A DNA stretch of 64,000 nt from Brevirhabdus sp. (GCA_024637315.1 JAGXFH010000009.1:1-64000), one strand, 5' to 3'; positions 26,839 through 36,474 are shown, numbered from the stretch's first letter. Translations and numbers: made by a program. Notes: generated by a model not told the origin, from the letters alone.

Positions 26839-29800
26839 TCAGACCAAGGCTGCAAGGCGATCAACGGCGGCCCTCAGTTTGCTCGCCTCGTCCTCTTTCT
26901 GGGCCAGCTGGTCGCGGGTTTCCTCGACCACGTCGTCGGGCGCGCTTTCAACGAATTTTGGATTGTTCAGACGACCGCGCAGGCCACCCAGATCCTTGGA
27001 CAGCTTCTCGAGGGTCTTTTCCAAGCGCAATTTTTCTTCGGCAATATCAATAATATCGGCGAGCGGAAGCGCAAACAGACCGCCCTCCACAGCGATGGTT
27101 ATAGCGCCTTTGGGAACATCAGCGACGGTCATATCCTCGATCCGGGCGAGGCGCTGGATGAGGTCGAGATTGCGCCGCAAGGCGGCCTTGCCGGCGTCGT
27201 CAAGCTCGACCTGAACCATCGGGATCTTGAGACCGGCCGGGACGTGCATCTGGGCGCGTGCAGATCGGATTTCGTCGATCAGGGAAATCACCCAATTCAT
27301 TTCTCTATCCGCATTCTCATCAGCAAGATCAGAGGCCTGGTAGGTCGGCCAGTCGGTGTGGACCAACATCTTTTCGTGGTTTCCGGTCAGCGACCACAGC
27401 TCTTCGGTGATGAACGGCATGATCGGGTGCAGCAGAATCAGGCACTGGTCCAGCGCCCAGCCCATGACCTGGCGGGTTTCATCAGCGATGTCAGTGTCTT
27501 CCGAGGCAAGAAGCGGTTTGGAAAACTCGACATACCAATCGCAGAACGTGCCCCAGACGAAGGCGTAAAGCGCGTTGGCAGCGTCGTTGAAGCGGAAGGC
27601 CGCGAGGGCGGTATCGACCTCTTCGCGGACGCGTGCGACCTCTCCGATGATCCAGCGGTTTAGAGTGGATCTGGCCAGCCCGCTGAGTCGTTTGTCAAAG
27701 TCCGTGGGGTCACCTTTCACGCGTTTGTCAAAGGTTTCGGACTCGAAGACGCCGTTCATCTCGGCAAAGCGGGCGGCGTTCCAGAGCTTGGTGGTAAAAT
27801 TCCGGTAGCCTTGAATCCGGGCGGTCGAAAGTTTCAGGTCGCGCCCCATCGCGGCCATGGCTGTGAGCGTGAAGCGGACGGCATCGGCACCGTATTCGTC
27901 GATCAGTTCGAGGGGGTCGAGGACGTTGCCCAAGGACTTCGACATCTTCTTGCCCTTCTCGTCGCGCACGAGGGCGTGGACGTAAACCGTATCGAAAGGT
28001 CTTTGGCCCACGACTGCGTACTGCATCATCATCATCCGGGCGACCCAGAAGAAGATGATGTCGAAACCGGTTATCAGGACGGAAGTCGGGAAATACTTTT
28101 TCAGTTCGGGCGTCTCTTCTGGCCAGCCGAGCGTGCCGATCGGCCAGAGGCCGGAGGAAAACCATGTATCGAGGACGTCGGGGTCGCGCCAAACAGGATA
28201 GACCAGATGGGTTGGATCCTCGCTGGTCGCGTAGTCGGCGAGACTGCGGGCCAGATGCTCGATGGCCGCGTGCTTGTCGGCAACCTCGACGATGGCCGCA
28301 TGGCTGAGCGGTTGCGGTATGTCCAGAATTTCCGCCCGGAAGGCATCCTGCACCTCGTCGAAACTGCTGGCGCAATGCATGACATGGCCGGCATGCAGCA
28401 TGCCGCCCTCGTTCAGAAGGCCCAGAAGATGCGCTTGGTCAAGGGTGCCGTCGCCGGTATTGAACGAGCCGTCGGAACCCAGGTCGAGGCCATACCAAAC
28501 CGGGATCTGGTGCCCCCACCAAAGTTGGCGCGAGATGCACCACGGCTCGATATTCTCCAGCCAGTTGAAATAGACCTTGCGGTCCTGTTCCGGCAGGATT
28601 TCAACTTCGCCGGAGCGCACCGCGTCGATGGCGGGCTGGACGATCCGGGCGGTGTCGACGAACCATTGGTCGGTCAGCATCGGCTCGATCACCACCTTCG
28701 AGCGGTCGCCGAAGGGCTGCATGATCTTCTTCGGCTCGACAAGGGGAACCAGTGCCGCTTCGGGCGCTGTTCCGCCATCCTCGAACGAGTCGCTGGGCCG
28801 GCCTTCCTGCGCTTCCGCGCCGCGGGGGGCAGCGGAAGACGCCGAAAGACGGCCCAGGCGAAGATCGGATTCGGGGACCATCACGGCCAGACCCTCGGCG
28901 GTGATGTCCGCGATGATGCGTTTGCGAGCGTCGAACCGGTCGAGGCCGCGCAGATCGTCGGGGACGAGGTTGATCGCGTCTGTCTCTGCCTCGGTCAGAT
29001 TACGGGCGCCGCAGGCCACTGCCATCGCGATGGCAGCCGCCTCTGTATAGGGAGCGCCGTCGTCGCGCAAACGGGCCCTGGTGTCCATCAGCCGGTAGCA
29101 GGGGATGCCGCCGCGTTTGGCGACGGCATAGTCGTTGAAGTCATGCGCGCCGGTGATCTTGACCGCACCCGAGCCGAAATCGGGATCGGGATAGTCGTCG
29201 GTGATGATCGGGATCATCCGGCGGTGCTCCTTCGGCCCGACCGGGATTTCGCAGAGCTTGCCAACGATTGGGGCATAGCGCGCATCGGTGGGATGCACCG
29301 CCACCGCGCCGTCGCCCAGCATGGTTTCAGGCCGGGTGGTGGCGATCGAGATGTAGTCGCGAGTTTCCTCGAACAGGACGTTCCCGTCCTCGTCCTTCTC
29401 GGTGTAGGTATAGGTCTCGCCGTCCGCGAGCGGGTATCTGAAGTGCCACATATGGCCGTCGACCTCGATGTTCTCTACCTCGAGGTCGGAAATCGCGGTT
29501 TCGAAATGCGGATCCCAGTTGACCAGCCGCTTGCCGCGATAGATCAGGTCCTTGTCATGCATATCCACGAAGACCTTAATCACGGCGTCGTGGAAATTTC
29601 CCTCTTCGCCTTCGGGCGCACCGGGCGCACCGGACATGGTGAAGGCGTTGCGCGACCAATCGCAGGAGGCGCCGAGGCGCCGCAGCTGGTTGATGATCGT
29701 GTCGCCGGATTTCTCTTTCTGCTGCCAGACAAGCTGGACGAAATCCTCGCGACTCATGTCGGTGCGGCGGCGATTGGTGAGCGCCAATTCGCGTTCGACG

Positions 29801-30075
29801 ACCATCTGGGTGGCAATCCCGGCATGGTCTTGGCCCGGCTGCCAGAGCGTGTCGAAGCCGCGCATCCGGTGCCAGCGGGTCAGGATGTCCTGCAGCGTGT
29901 TGTTGAATGCGTGCCCCATGTGCAGCGAGCCCGTGACGTTGGGCGGCGGGATCATGATGCAGAAGGTGTCATGCCGGCTGGCATTGGCCCCGGCCTTGAA
30001 GGCGCCGGCCTGTTCCCAGGCGGCATAGAGCCGCGCCTCGGCCTCGGTGGCGTCGAAAGTCTTTTCCATCGGCAT
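26839..30075 (-). CDS. valS: valyl-tRNA synthetase with in-frame insertion
   Basis: Charges tRNA-Val. At 1078 residues it is longer than usual. The class Ia HIGH motif is [15 protein letters not shown], the KMSKS motif is [23 protein letters not shown] marks the editing domain, and the C-terminal coiled coil ([22 protein letters not shown]) is present. Between MVPESDL and [19 protein letters not shown] lies an extra Ser/Ala/Gly-rich segment of about 40 residues, encoded by a palindromic stretch (28793-28858). The flanks keep reading frame and family sequence, so the enzyme is probably active with a surface loop. A second in-frame ATG lies six bases after the first. Confidence 0.95.
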   Translation of the reverse strand: MPMEKTFDATEAEARLYAAWEQAGAFKAGANASRHDTFCIMIPPPNVTGSLHMGHAFNNTLQDILTRWHRMRGFDTLWQPGQDHAGIATQMVVERELALTNRRRTDMSREDFVQLVWQQKEKSGDTIINQLRRLGASCDWSRNAFTMSGAPGAPEGEEGNFHDAVIKVFVDMHDKDLIYRGKRLVNWDPHFETAISDLEVENIEVDGHMWHFRYPLADGETYTYTEKDEDGNVLFEETRDYISIATTRPETMLGDGAVAVHPTDARYAPIVGKLCEIPVGPKEHRRMIPIITDDYPDPDFGSGAVKITGAHDFNDYAVAKRGGIPCYRLMDTRARLRDDGAPYTEAAAIAMAVACGARNLTEAETDAINLVPDDLRGLDRFDARKRIIADITAEGLAVMVPESDLRLGRLSASSAAPRGAEAQEGRPSDSFEDGGTAPEAALVPLVEPKKIMQPFGDRSKVVIEPMLTDQWFVDTARIVQPAIDAVRSGEVEILPEQDRKVYFNWLENIEPWCISRQLWWGHQIPVWYGLDLGSDGSFNTGDGTLDQAHLLGLLNEGGMLHAGHVMHCASSFDEVQDAFRAEILDIPQPLSHAAIVEVADKHAAIEHLARSLADYATSEDPTHLVYPVWRDPDVLDTWFSSGLWPIGTLGWPEETPELKKYFPTSVLITGFDIIFFWVARMMMMQYAVVGQRPFDTVYVHALVRDEKGKKMSKSLGNVLDPLELIDEYGADAVRFTLTAMAAMGRDLKLSTARIQGYRNFTTKLWNAARFAEMNGVFESETFDKRVKGDPTDFDKRLSGLARSTLNRWIIGEVARVREEVDTALAAFRFNDAANALYAFVWGTFCDWYVEFSKPLLASEDTDIADETRQVMGWALDQCLILLHPIMPFITEELWSLTGNHEKMLVHTDWPTYQASDLADENADREMNWVISLIDEIRSARAQMHVPAGLKIPMVQVELDDAGKAALRRNLDLIQRLARIEDMTVADVPKGAITIAVEGGLFALPLADIIDIAEEKLRLEKTLEKLSKDLGGLRGRLNNPKFVESAPDDVVEETRDQLAQKEDEASKLRAAVDRLAALV
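28793..28858 (-). repeat. palindromic in-frame insertion inside valS
   Basis: An imperfect inverted repeat of about 66 bases: the left arm starts CTGGGCCGGCCTTCC and ends CTTCCGC; the right arm starts GCGGAAGACGCC and ends GGCCCAGG; the centre is a G-rich loop. It encodes the extra ValRS residues [17 protein letters not shown] and beyond. Position in a loop between conserved blocks, palindromy and frame preservation are the marks of Rickettsia-palindromic-element-like protein insertions. Confidence 0.6.
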
Positions 30076-30173
30076 GCAATTGGTCCCGTCGCTGGTGTCC
30101 GTGATGATCTACCGAAAGGGTGCGGGAAGGGAAAGGGGCGCGGCGGATTTGCGCCCCCCTGCCGGGGCCGCAA

Positions 30174-30203
30174 GCCTTCGGCGAGGATATTTGGAGACGA
30201 ATG
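30174..30203 (-). repeat. GCCTYCGGCG-GGATATTTG dispersed motif, copy 1
   Basis: GCCTTCGGCGAGGATATTTG followed by GAGACGAATGA lies between the Lrp-type gene end and the valS start. A second copy with few differences is at 38858-38889. The strand given is that of the flanking genes; the motif itself is written as read on plus. GCCTTCGGC can form a small stem. Confidence 0.5.
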
Positions 30204-30218
30204 ATTAGACGGGGCGGG

Positions 30219-30650
30219 TCAGACGGCTCGGTCGAATTTGGTCGTGAGATGGATCAGGCTTTCAGAACCCTTGACCCCGGTGATGCCGCCGACCTTGTCG
30301 AGGACCTCGTCCAGATCGGATGTCGAATCGGCGGCGATCTGCAGGATCAGGTCGAAGCGGCCGGTGGTGGTATGGGCGATCTCGACTTCGGGGATCGCCT
30401 TCAGGCGCTGCAGCACGGCCGCCGTGGCGCGGGGCTCGACCTGCACCAGCACCGTGGCCTTGATCCGGCGTGCCAGCGCCACATCGCCAAGCTTGACGGT
30501 GTAGCCGGCGATGATCCCGGAATTCTCCATCCGTTCGATCCGCGCCTGCACTGTCGAGCGCGCCACCTTGAAACGGCGGCCGAGGCGCGACGTCGAGGTG
30601 CTTGAATCGGCCGCGAGGGCCGCGAGGATTTTCTGGTCGAGATCGTCCAT
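30219..30650 (-). CDS. Lrp/AsnC family transcriptional regulator
   Basis: A 143-residue Lrp-type regulator. The N-terminal winged helix MDDLDQKILAALAADSSTSTSRLGRRFKVARSTVQARIERMENSGIIAGYTVKLG has the helix-turn-helix at about residues 20-45, and a RAM (ACT-like) ligand domain follows from about 65 (RIKATVLVQVEPR, TTTGRFDLILQIA). It is divergent from the decarboxylase gene across 234 bases holding direct and inverted repeats, so it probably regulates that gene and itself, perhaps in response to an amino acid or polyamine. Confidence 0.92.
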   Translation of the reverse strand: MDDLDQKILAALAADSSTSTSRLGRRFKVARSTVQARIERMENSGIIAGYTVKLGDVALARRIKATVLVQVEPRATAAVLQRLKAIPEVEIAHTTTGRFDLILQIAADSTSDLDEVLDKVGGITGVKGSESLIHLTTKFDRAV

Positions 30651-30674
30651 CTTGGAGATGTTTCGTCAAAATTA

Positions 30675-30703
30675 CCGACAGTTTAGTAAATATGCCGACA
30701 GTT
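30675..30703. promoter_or_regulatory. 20-bp-phased direct repeat, likely Lrp-type operator
   Basis: CCGACAGTT occurs at 30675-30683 and again at 30695-30703, exactly 20 bases apart, roughly two helical turns, just upstream of the Lrp-type gene start. The phasing places both half-sites on the same face of DNA, as expected for cooperative Lrp-family binding. Confidence 0.45.
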
Positions 30704-30719
30704 CTGCACAAATCAACTA

Positions 30720-30735
30720 TTTTCATCGGTGAAAA
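30720..30735. promoter_or_regulatory. inverted repeat TTTTCA-tcgg-TGAAAA
   Basis: Perfect six-base arms with a four-base centre in the divergent Lrp / decarboxylase intergenic region, just ahead of the possible leader ORF at 30746. A candidate regulator site or promoter-proximal operator. Confidence 0.4.
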
Positions 30736-30745
30736 CAACATTCAT

Positions 30746-30811
30746 ATGAGGCTTACTCGTTTTCAGGATCAAAGGGCGGCGGAAGCTTCGTACCTGGCCT
30801 GGTTAGGTTAA
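30746..30811 (+). CDS. possible 21-aa upstream leader ORF of the decarboxylase
   Basis: ATG at 30746 opens a 21-codon ORF encoding MRLTRFQDQRAAEASYLAWLG and a TAA stop, 73 bases ahead of the decarboxylase ATG. No strong ribosome-binding site precedes it. After it come GC-rich segments able to pair (CGCGGAAAGCGCG; CCGGACAACCCGG). A leader peptide or speF-type leader RNA ahead of ornithine decarboxylase genes is known in proteobacteria; assigning this one to that class is inference. Confidence 0.35.
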   Translation: MRLTRFQDQRAAEASYLAWLG

Positions 30812-30884
30812 TCGCGGAAAGCGCGTTCCCAACCGGACAACCCGGGCAAGAGGTGGCTGCCAAAACATTGGCGAAAGGACTCCA

Positions 30885-32030
30885 ATGGGACTCTCGAAAA
30901 CGATCTGGGCGAAGCCATCCGACTATCTGCGCCACAGCAAACCGCAAAATCCGGTTCTGTTCTTTGCGCCGGCGATTTTGCAAGCGACGGCGCGCAAGTT
31001 CATCGAAGGATTTCCGGGGCTTGTCACCTATGCGGTGAAGTCGAACCCGGAAGAGGAAGTGCTGTCGAACCTGGCCACCGCGGGGATCCGTGGCTTCGAT
31101 GTCGCCTCGCCCTTCGAGATGGACCTGATCGCCCGCATAGCCCCGAGTGCGGCGATGCACTACAATAATCCGGTGCGGAGCCGCGAAGAGATCCTGCATG
31201 CTGTGCGGCTGGGCGTGAAATCCTATTCCGTCGACAGCCATTCCGAGCTGGAGAAGCTGGCCGAACTGGTTCCTGCCGAGGGCGTCGAGATCTCGGTGCG
31301 CTTCAAACTGCCGGTCAACGGTGCGGCCTATAATTTCGGCGCCAAATTTGGCGCGACCGCAGAGAAGGCGACCGAGCTGCTGGCGCGTGTGGCCGAGTTG
31401 GGGTTCATCCCGTCGTTGACCTTCCATCCGGGCACGCAATGCATCGATCCGATGGCCTGGGACAGCTATATCCGCATGGCCGCCGAGATTGCAGAGAATG
31501 CGAGTGTCACGATAGCCCGGCTGAATGTCGGCGGCGGGTTCCCCGGCCATCGGTTGAACGAGGTTGTGCCGGCGCTGACCGAGATCTTCGCGGTTATCGA
31601 ACAATCCACGTCCGAAGCCTTCGGCGAGAACCGTCCTGCGCTGGTTTGCGAGCCGGGTCGCGGCCTTGTGTCGGAAAGCTATGCCTTCGCTGCGCGGGTC
31701 AAGGCGATCCGCGACGAAGAGCACGTGTTCATGAACGATGGCATGTATGGCGCCTTGGCTGAACTGCCGCTGATCGGCAATATCGACCGGATCGAGGTCC
31801 GCTCGCCCGAAGGTGTGATCCGCAACGGCGAACCGGTGGGCCGGATCGTCTTCGGCCCGACCTGTGACAGCGTCGACCGGCTTCCCGGCGACGTGATGCT
31901 GCCCGCCGACATGGAGGAAGGTGATTTCGTCATCTTCAACGGCATGGGCGCCTATTCGACCGTAACTGCGACCCGGTTTAACGGCTTCGGCCAGATCGGG
32001 ATCGAAACGGTCTGTTCGCTGGTCGCCTGA
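30885..32030 (+). CDS. type III PLP-dependent ornithine/lysine decarboxylase-like
   Basis: A 381-residue fold-type III (alanine racemase-like) decarboxylase, the eukaryotic-type ornithine decarboxylase family, producing putrescine or cadaverine. Seen: VTYAVKSNPE with the PLP lysine at about 50, SVDSHSELEKLAE, SLTFHPGTQC, NVGGGFPGH (phosphate loop), LVCEPGRGLVSES, and FGPTCDSVD with the substrate-site Cys/Asp pair. Start after AAAGGACTCCA. Upstream are a divergent Lrp-type gene, repeats and a possible leader ORF. Ornithine versus lysine specificity cannot be settled by eye; ornithine is the likelier. Confidence 0.9.
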   Translation: MGLSKTIWAKPSDYLRHSKPQNPVLFFAPAILQATARKFIEGFPGLVTYAVKSNPEEEVLSNLATAGIRGFDVASPFEMDLIARIAPSAAMHYNNPVRSREEILHAVRLGVKSYSVDSHSELEKLAELVPAEGVEISVRFKLPVNGAAYNFGAKFGATAEKATELLARVAELGFIPSLTFHPGTQCIDPMAWDSYIRMAAEIAENASVTIARLNVGGGFPGHRLNEVVPALTEIFAVIEQSTSEAFGENRPALVCEPGRGLVSESYAFAARVKAIRDEEHVFMNDGMYGALAELPLIGNIDRIEVRSPEGVIRNGEPVGRIVFGPTCDSVDRLPGDVMLPADMEEGDFVIFNGMGAYSTVTATRFNGFGQIGIETVCSLVA

Positions 32031-32104
32031 ACCCCGCGTGCAAGGCTGGACACTGACGCTTCCCCCGCTAATGTCGCCCCCGGAACAGAACTTCGGAGGG
32101 CGGC

Positions 32105-34402
32105 ATGGACAAGTTCGGAAAAAGCCAGCCGGTCAAACGTGTTGAAGATGTCCGCCTGCTGACCGGCGCGGGGCGCTACATCGATGATGTGGCGCCGAAA
32201 GATGCGTTGCACGCGTATTTCTTTCGCTCACCTGTGGCCCATGCAGCGATCACCGGGCTGGTTCTGGATGCGGCCCGCGCGGCTGATGGCGTTCATCTGG
32301 TGCTGACCTTCGAGGATCTGGTCAACGGCGGGATGGATCCACATCTGGGGGCGACGCTGATCGACAATCTGGACGGCAGCAAAGCTGCGGCACCGAAGCG
32401 CCCCGCCCTTGCCAATGGACGGGTGCGCCATGTCGGCGAGGCGGTGGCCTGCATCATCGCCGACAGTCTGACCGAGGCCAAGGACGCCGCCGAACTGATC
32501 GGGTTCGACTACGACGATCTGGATGTGCATGTCGAACCCAGGCCGGGCGGCACGGCGATCCATCCCGAAGCGCCGGATAATCTGGCCTTCGACTGGGGGC
32601 AGGGGGACCGCGAGGGCACCGATGCCGCGTTCAAGGCCGCGGCGCATCACGTGACGCTGGAGATCGCCGATAACCGGATCATCGTCAATTCGATGGAGCC
32701 CCGTGGCGCTTATGCCGAATGGGACGGCGACCGGGTGCATCTGGCCTTTGGCGGCCAAGGTGTGTGGGACATGAAGGTGCTGCTGGCGGCCGCCTACGGC
32801 TTCGACCCTGCACGGGTGCGGATCACCAACCCCGATGTCGGCGGCGGGTTCGGCATGAAGGGCATGCCTTATCCGGAATATTACGTGCTGCCAGAAGCCG
32901 CCCGGCAGCTGGGCCGTCCGGTGCGCTGGATGTCGGAACGGATGGAGGCGATGCTGACCGACAACAGTGGCCGCGATCTGGTGTCGCTCTGCGAGATGGC
33001 GTTCGACGAAAGCCTGAAGATGACCGCCTACCGGGTGAACTCGATTTGCAATCTGGGGGCCTATAATTCGGACTACGCGCAGAATATCCAGACAACCCTG
33101 TTCGCCAAGGTTCTGATGGGCACCTATGACGTGCAGACGGTCTGGCTTGGTTGCAAGGGCGTGTTCACCAACACCACTTGCGTCGACGCCTATCGCGGTG
33201 CCGGTCGGCCAGAGGCGATCTATGTGCTGGAACGCATGATGGACTTTGCCGCCCGGCACTTCGGCGTCGACCCGCTGGAACTGCGGCGGAGGAACTTCAT
33301 CCCGGCGGACAAATTCCCCTATCAGACCGCTACAGGAGAACTTTATGATGTCGGCGATTTCAACAAGGTGCTGTCTCGAGGGCTGATCGAAGCGGATGCG
33401 GATGGGTTTGCCGCCCGCAAGGCTGCCAGCGCGGAGGCCGGCAGGCTGCTCGGCTGGGGTCTGTGCTATTATATCGAATCCATACTGGGTGATCCGTCCG
33501 AGGGCGCCGAGGTCGAGTTCCGCGAGGATGGCGCGGTGAACATCTATGTCGGAACGCAGTCGAACGGGCAGGGGCACGAGACAGTTTATGCGCAGTTTCT
33601 GTCCGACCAGACCGGCATTCCTGCGGATCGCATTTTCGTCGTGCAAGGTGACAGCGACCGTATCGCGCAGGGTGGCGGCACCGGCGGTTCTCGCTCGGTC
33701 ACGGTGCAGAACAATGCGACCCTGGCGACGGTCGCCACGATCATCCGGCAGTTCACCGACTTTTTGGCCGCACAACTGGACATGTCGGCCGAAGATATAA
33801 GCTTCGACGATGCGAGCTTCCGCGCCAAGGGATCGAACCAGCATCCCACGATGCTGGAAGTCGCCAAGATGGCGCGGGCGAAAGGTCGAGAGGATCTGCT
33901 GCGTGTGCGGGAGCGGGCCGAATTGCCCGGCCGCTCCTATCCCAATGGCGCCCATATTGCCGAGGTCGAAATCGATCCCGAGACCGGCGTCACGCGCGTC
34001 GTGAAGTATTCGGTGACCGATGATTTCGGCAATCTGATCAACCCGATGCTGGCCGAAGGACAGGTGCATGGCGGGGTGGCGCAGGGGCTGGGCCAGGCGT
34101 TGACCGAGCGCGTCGTCCATGACGAGGATGGCCAGCTTCTGACCGCGAGTTTCATGGATTACGGAATGCCGCGCGCCGATGACATGCCCTGAATCAAGTT
34201 CACCAGCGAGCCGGTGCCCTCGACCGCCAACGTCATGGGCATGAAAGGCTGCGGCGAGGCCGGGACGGTGGGCGCACTGGCCGCCGTGACAAACGCAGTG
34301 ATGGATGCAGTCTGGGAGAGAGGCGTTCGGCAGGTGGACATGCCCCTGACGCCACATCGTGTGTGGCAGATGCTGAACGAAGTGAAAGTTGCGGCTGAGT
34401 GA
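32105..34402 (+). pseudogene. molybdenum hydroxylase large subunit (CoxL/XdhB-like) with in-frame TGA
   Basis: The start at 32105 follows CGGAGGGCGGC. The frame encodes a xanthine-dehydrogenase-family molybdopterin subunit: GAGRYIDDV, VGEAVACIIAD, NPDVGGGFGMKG, AYRGAGRPEA (a form other than the CoxL AYxCSFR active-site loop), GTQSNGQGHETVYAQ, and GTGGSRS. At 34190-34192 a TGA interrupts after MPRADDMP, but the same frame continues IKFTSEPVPSTANVMGMKGCGEAGTVGALAA to 34402, the normal end. The truncated 695-residue product would lack the conserved Glu of the KGCGEAGT motif. FAD and 2Fe-2S subunit genes are absent nearby. Nonsense mutation, sequence error or readthrough. Confidence 0.88.
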
Positions 34403-35456
34403 CAGGATAAGGGGGTGGCTGCGGCTACCTCCACGGGTTCAGACGACGACCTCTCCGCTCAGGCGCGGGTCGGTCGACCACATCGTCATTCTCGATGGCA
34501 CGATGTCGTCGCTGGCGCCGGGCGAAGAGACCAATGCGGGGATGACCTACAAGCTGTTGCGCGAATCGGCTGGTCGGGCTCAGACGTCATTGCGCTACGA
34601 GGAAGGTGTGCAGTTCCTGCGCTGGCGCGACGCGCTCGATGTGATCGAGGGGCGCGGCATCGACCGGCAGATCCGGCGCGCTTACGGTTTCATCGCGTCG
34701 CGCTACCGGCCCGGCGACCGGATCTTTCTATTGGGCTATTCGCGGGGGGCATATGCGGCGCGCTCGCTGGCCGGGGTCATTGACGGGATCGGGCTGTTGA
34801 AGGCCGAGCATGCGACCGTACGCAACATCCGGCAGGCCTACCGGCACTACGAGATGAACGGCAAGAGCCTGGCGGCTACCGCCTTTACCGAGAAGTTCTG
34901 CCATCCCGAGATCGAGATCGAGATGATCGGGGTATGGGATACCGTGAAGGCGCTGGGCATCCGCGCGCCATTCCTGTGGCGGTTTTCCAAGGTGGAGCAT
35001 GCGTTTCACAACCACACGCTGGGCGATGCGGTCCGGCACGGCTATCACGCGCTGGCCAAGGACGAGACGCGGCAGGCCTATGCACCGGTGATGTGGGAGT
35101 CGCGCGAAGGGAGGGACGGCGTGCTGGAACAGGTCTGGTTCCGTGGTACGCATGGCGATGTCGGCGGTCATCTGGGCGGGTTCGAGCCGGCGCGGAGACT
35201 GGCCAATATCCCTCTGGTATGGATGCTGGAACGGGTCGAAGGCTGCGGCATCGACCTGCCCGAGGGCTGGCGCGACCGGTTCGAGCAGGACCCGAACGCG
35301 CCGTCGACCGGTACGATGCGGGGCTGGGGCAAGCTGTTCGTGTGGCGCAAGCGGCGACAGATCGGGGCGGATCCATCGGAATCAATCCATCCGACGGCGC
35401 AGGGTCCCCGCAACCGGGCGTTCTTCCGGCGCAGACGGTCTAGCGCATCTTCATGA
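34389..35456 (+). CDS. DUF2235 domain (T6SS phospholipase Tle1-like) protein
   Basis: A 355-residue alpha/beta-hydrolase-like protein of the DUF2235 family. HIVILDGTMSSLAPGEETN is the N-terminal core, and FLLGYSRGAYAARSLAGVI carries the GxSxG-type nucleophile (GYSRGAY); FRGTHGDVGGHLGG near the end supplies the GTHGDVGG motif with conserved Asp/His. Family members include type VI secretion lipases, but many are of unknown role and no T6SS genes are here. The start (TTG 34389) overlaps the end of the hydroxylase frame by 14 bases and is uncertain. Confidence 0.8.
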   Translation: MRLSDRIRGWLRLPPRVQTTTSPLRRGSVDHIVILDGTMSSLAPGEETNAGMTYKLLRESAGRAQTSLRYEEGVQFLRWRDALDVIEGRGIDRQIRRAYGFIASRYRPGDRIFLLGYSRGAYAARSLAGVIDGIGLLKAEHATVRNIRQAYRHYEMNGKSLAATAFTEKFCHPEIEIEMIGVWDTVKALGIRAPFLWRFSKVEHAFHNHTLGDAVRHGYHALAKDETRQAYAPVMWESREGRDGVLEQVWFRGTHGDVGGHLGGFEPARRLANIPLVWMLERVEGCGIDLPEGWRDRFEQDPNAPSTGTMRGWGKLFVWRKRRQIGADPSESIHPTAQGPRNRAFFRRRRSSASS

Positions 35457-35928
35457 CGATGCAGGTGGTCGAGCCTGTGGCGTAGAGCCTGCCGTCCGTC
35501 ACCCCCCGGATCTCTCCGTTTGCGACGCCTGTCGAGCGGCCGCCATGCTGGACGATGCCGACGGCCTCGATTTCGGTCCCCAGGGGGATCGGCCGGGTGA
35601 TGTTCACCTTGTATTCAAGTGTGGTGTAGACGCTGCCCTTCGGAACGGTCGTCATCACGGCGCAGCCCATGCAGCTGTCCAGAACGGTGCCGTACCAGCC
35701 GCCATGCACAGCGGCCATCGGGTTGGAATGGGGAAATTCAGGGGTGCCGCGAAACGCCACCCGGCCGTCCGACACTGTGTGCAGGTAATAGTTCAGCAGG
35801 CCCGCGATGGGTGGGCCGATGATCTTTCCGTCAAGCATCTGCTGCATGAATTCGAGCCCCGACAGAGATAGAACCAGTTGGGTCGGAAGAAGTTCGGCGG
35901 CGCTGGTCGCGATGCGGTAGTTGGACAT
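35440..35928 (-). CDS. PaaI family hotdog thioesterase
   Basis: A 162-residue acyl-CoA thioesterase-like protein. FPHSNPMAAVHGGWYGTVLDSCMGCAV has the HGG with the catalytic region of PaaI/4HBT hotdog enzymes, followed by YTTLEYKVNITRPIPLGTEIEAVG and GVANGEIRGVTDGRLYATGSTTC, the usual beta-strand series. It likely hydrolyses small aryl or short acyl CoA esters. Its end overlaps the DUF2235 gene end by 17 bases on the opposite strand. Confidence 0.88.
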   Translation of the reverse strand: MSNYRIATSAAELLPTQLVLSLSGLEFMQQMLDGKIIGPPIAGLLNYYLHTVSDGRVAFRGTPEFPHSNPMAAVHGGWYGTVLDSCMGCAVMTTVPKGSVYTTLEYKVNITRPIPLGTEIEAVGIVQHGGRSTGVANGEIRGVTDGRLYATGSTTCIVMKMR

Positions 35929-36018
35929 GGTGGATTCCCCGTTTCGGGTGGAGGCTAGACCGGCAACGAATGGGGTTCAATGCGCGTCCACCAGCATGGC
36001 GCGTGGCGCAGGCGGCGG

Positions 36019-36474
36019 CTATCCGATGTGATATCCGACCAGCCTGCCCAGCAGCAGCACCGTCGGCCAGATCGCCAGCGACACCAGCGCGATCGCCCGG
36101 ACCGCGCTGCCGCGCGCCCGCTCGATTCGCAGATGCAGCACCGCGTTCAGCGTGGCGGCCGCGACAAGCACCATCTTGGCAAGGAATATCGGATTGCCCA
36201 GATAGTCACCGGCTTGGGTGATGAAAAGCAGCGCCCCGCAGAAGAAAGCAAGAAGAAGACCGGTAAGGGCAAAGGGCTGCAAGAGGCTTGCCGCCGCACG
36301 CGGATCAATACGCTTGAGCAGGCCCGAATGCGTCAGGTCCAGCGGTATGACGGCACCGACCAGAAGTGCTATCCCGAAAATGTGCCCGGCATTGACAAGG
36401 GGATAAATCCAGCGCGACCCCTTGAGGAATTGCGCCAGCGCGGTTGCCTCGAGCGTCGCCGCGATCTCGCTCAA
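36019..36474 (-). CDS. DUF6644-type multi-pass membrane protein
   Basis: A 151-residue membrane protein with four predicted hydrophobic spans (WIYPLVNAGHIFGIALLVGAV, PFALTGLLLAFFCGALLFIT, IFLAKMVLVAAATLNAVL, AIALVSLAIWPTVLLLGRLVGY). Conserved-looking VNAGHIFG with His suggests a heme or metal ligand, but that is inference. The start ATG overlaps the stop of the upstream DUF6152 gene by four bases, so the two are translationally coupled, as seen in related genomes from memory. Confidence 0.75.
   Translation of the reverse strand: MSEIAATLEATALAQFLKGSRWIYPLVNAGHIFGIALLVGAVIPLDLTHSGLLKRIDPRAAASLLQPFALTGLLLAFFCGALLFITQAGDYLGNPIFLAKMVLVAAATLNAVLHLRIERARGSAVRAIALVSLAIWPTVLLLGRLVGYHIG

Noticed and set aside
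27811-30204. 797-codon open frame antisense to valS
   Set aside because: Antisense shadow with no recognisable domains; valS motifs are complete on the minus strand.
34190-34192. TGA read as selenocysteine
   Set aside because: Molybdenum hydroxylases do not carry Sec at this place and no SECIS-like hairpin is evident downstream; mutation or error is simpler.
32228-34357. 709-codon open frame antisense to the molybdenum hydroxylase
   Set aside because: Shadow frame; no domain resemblance.
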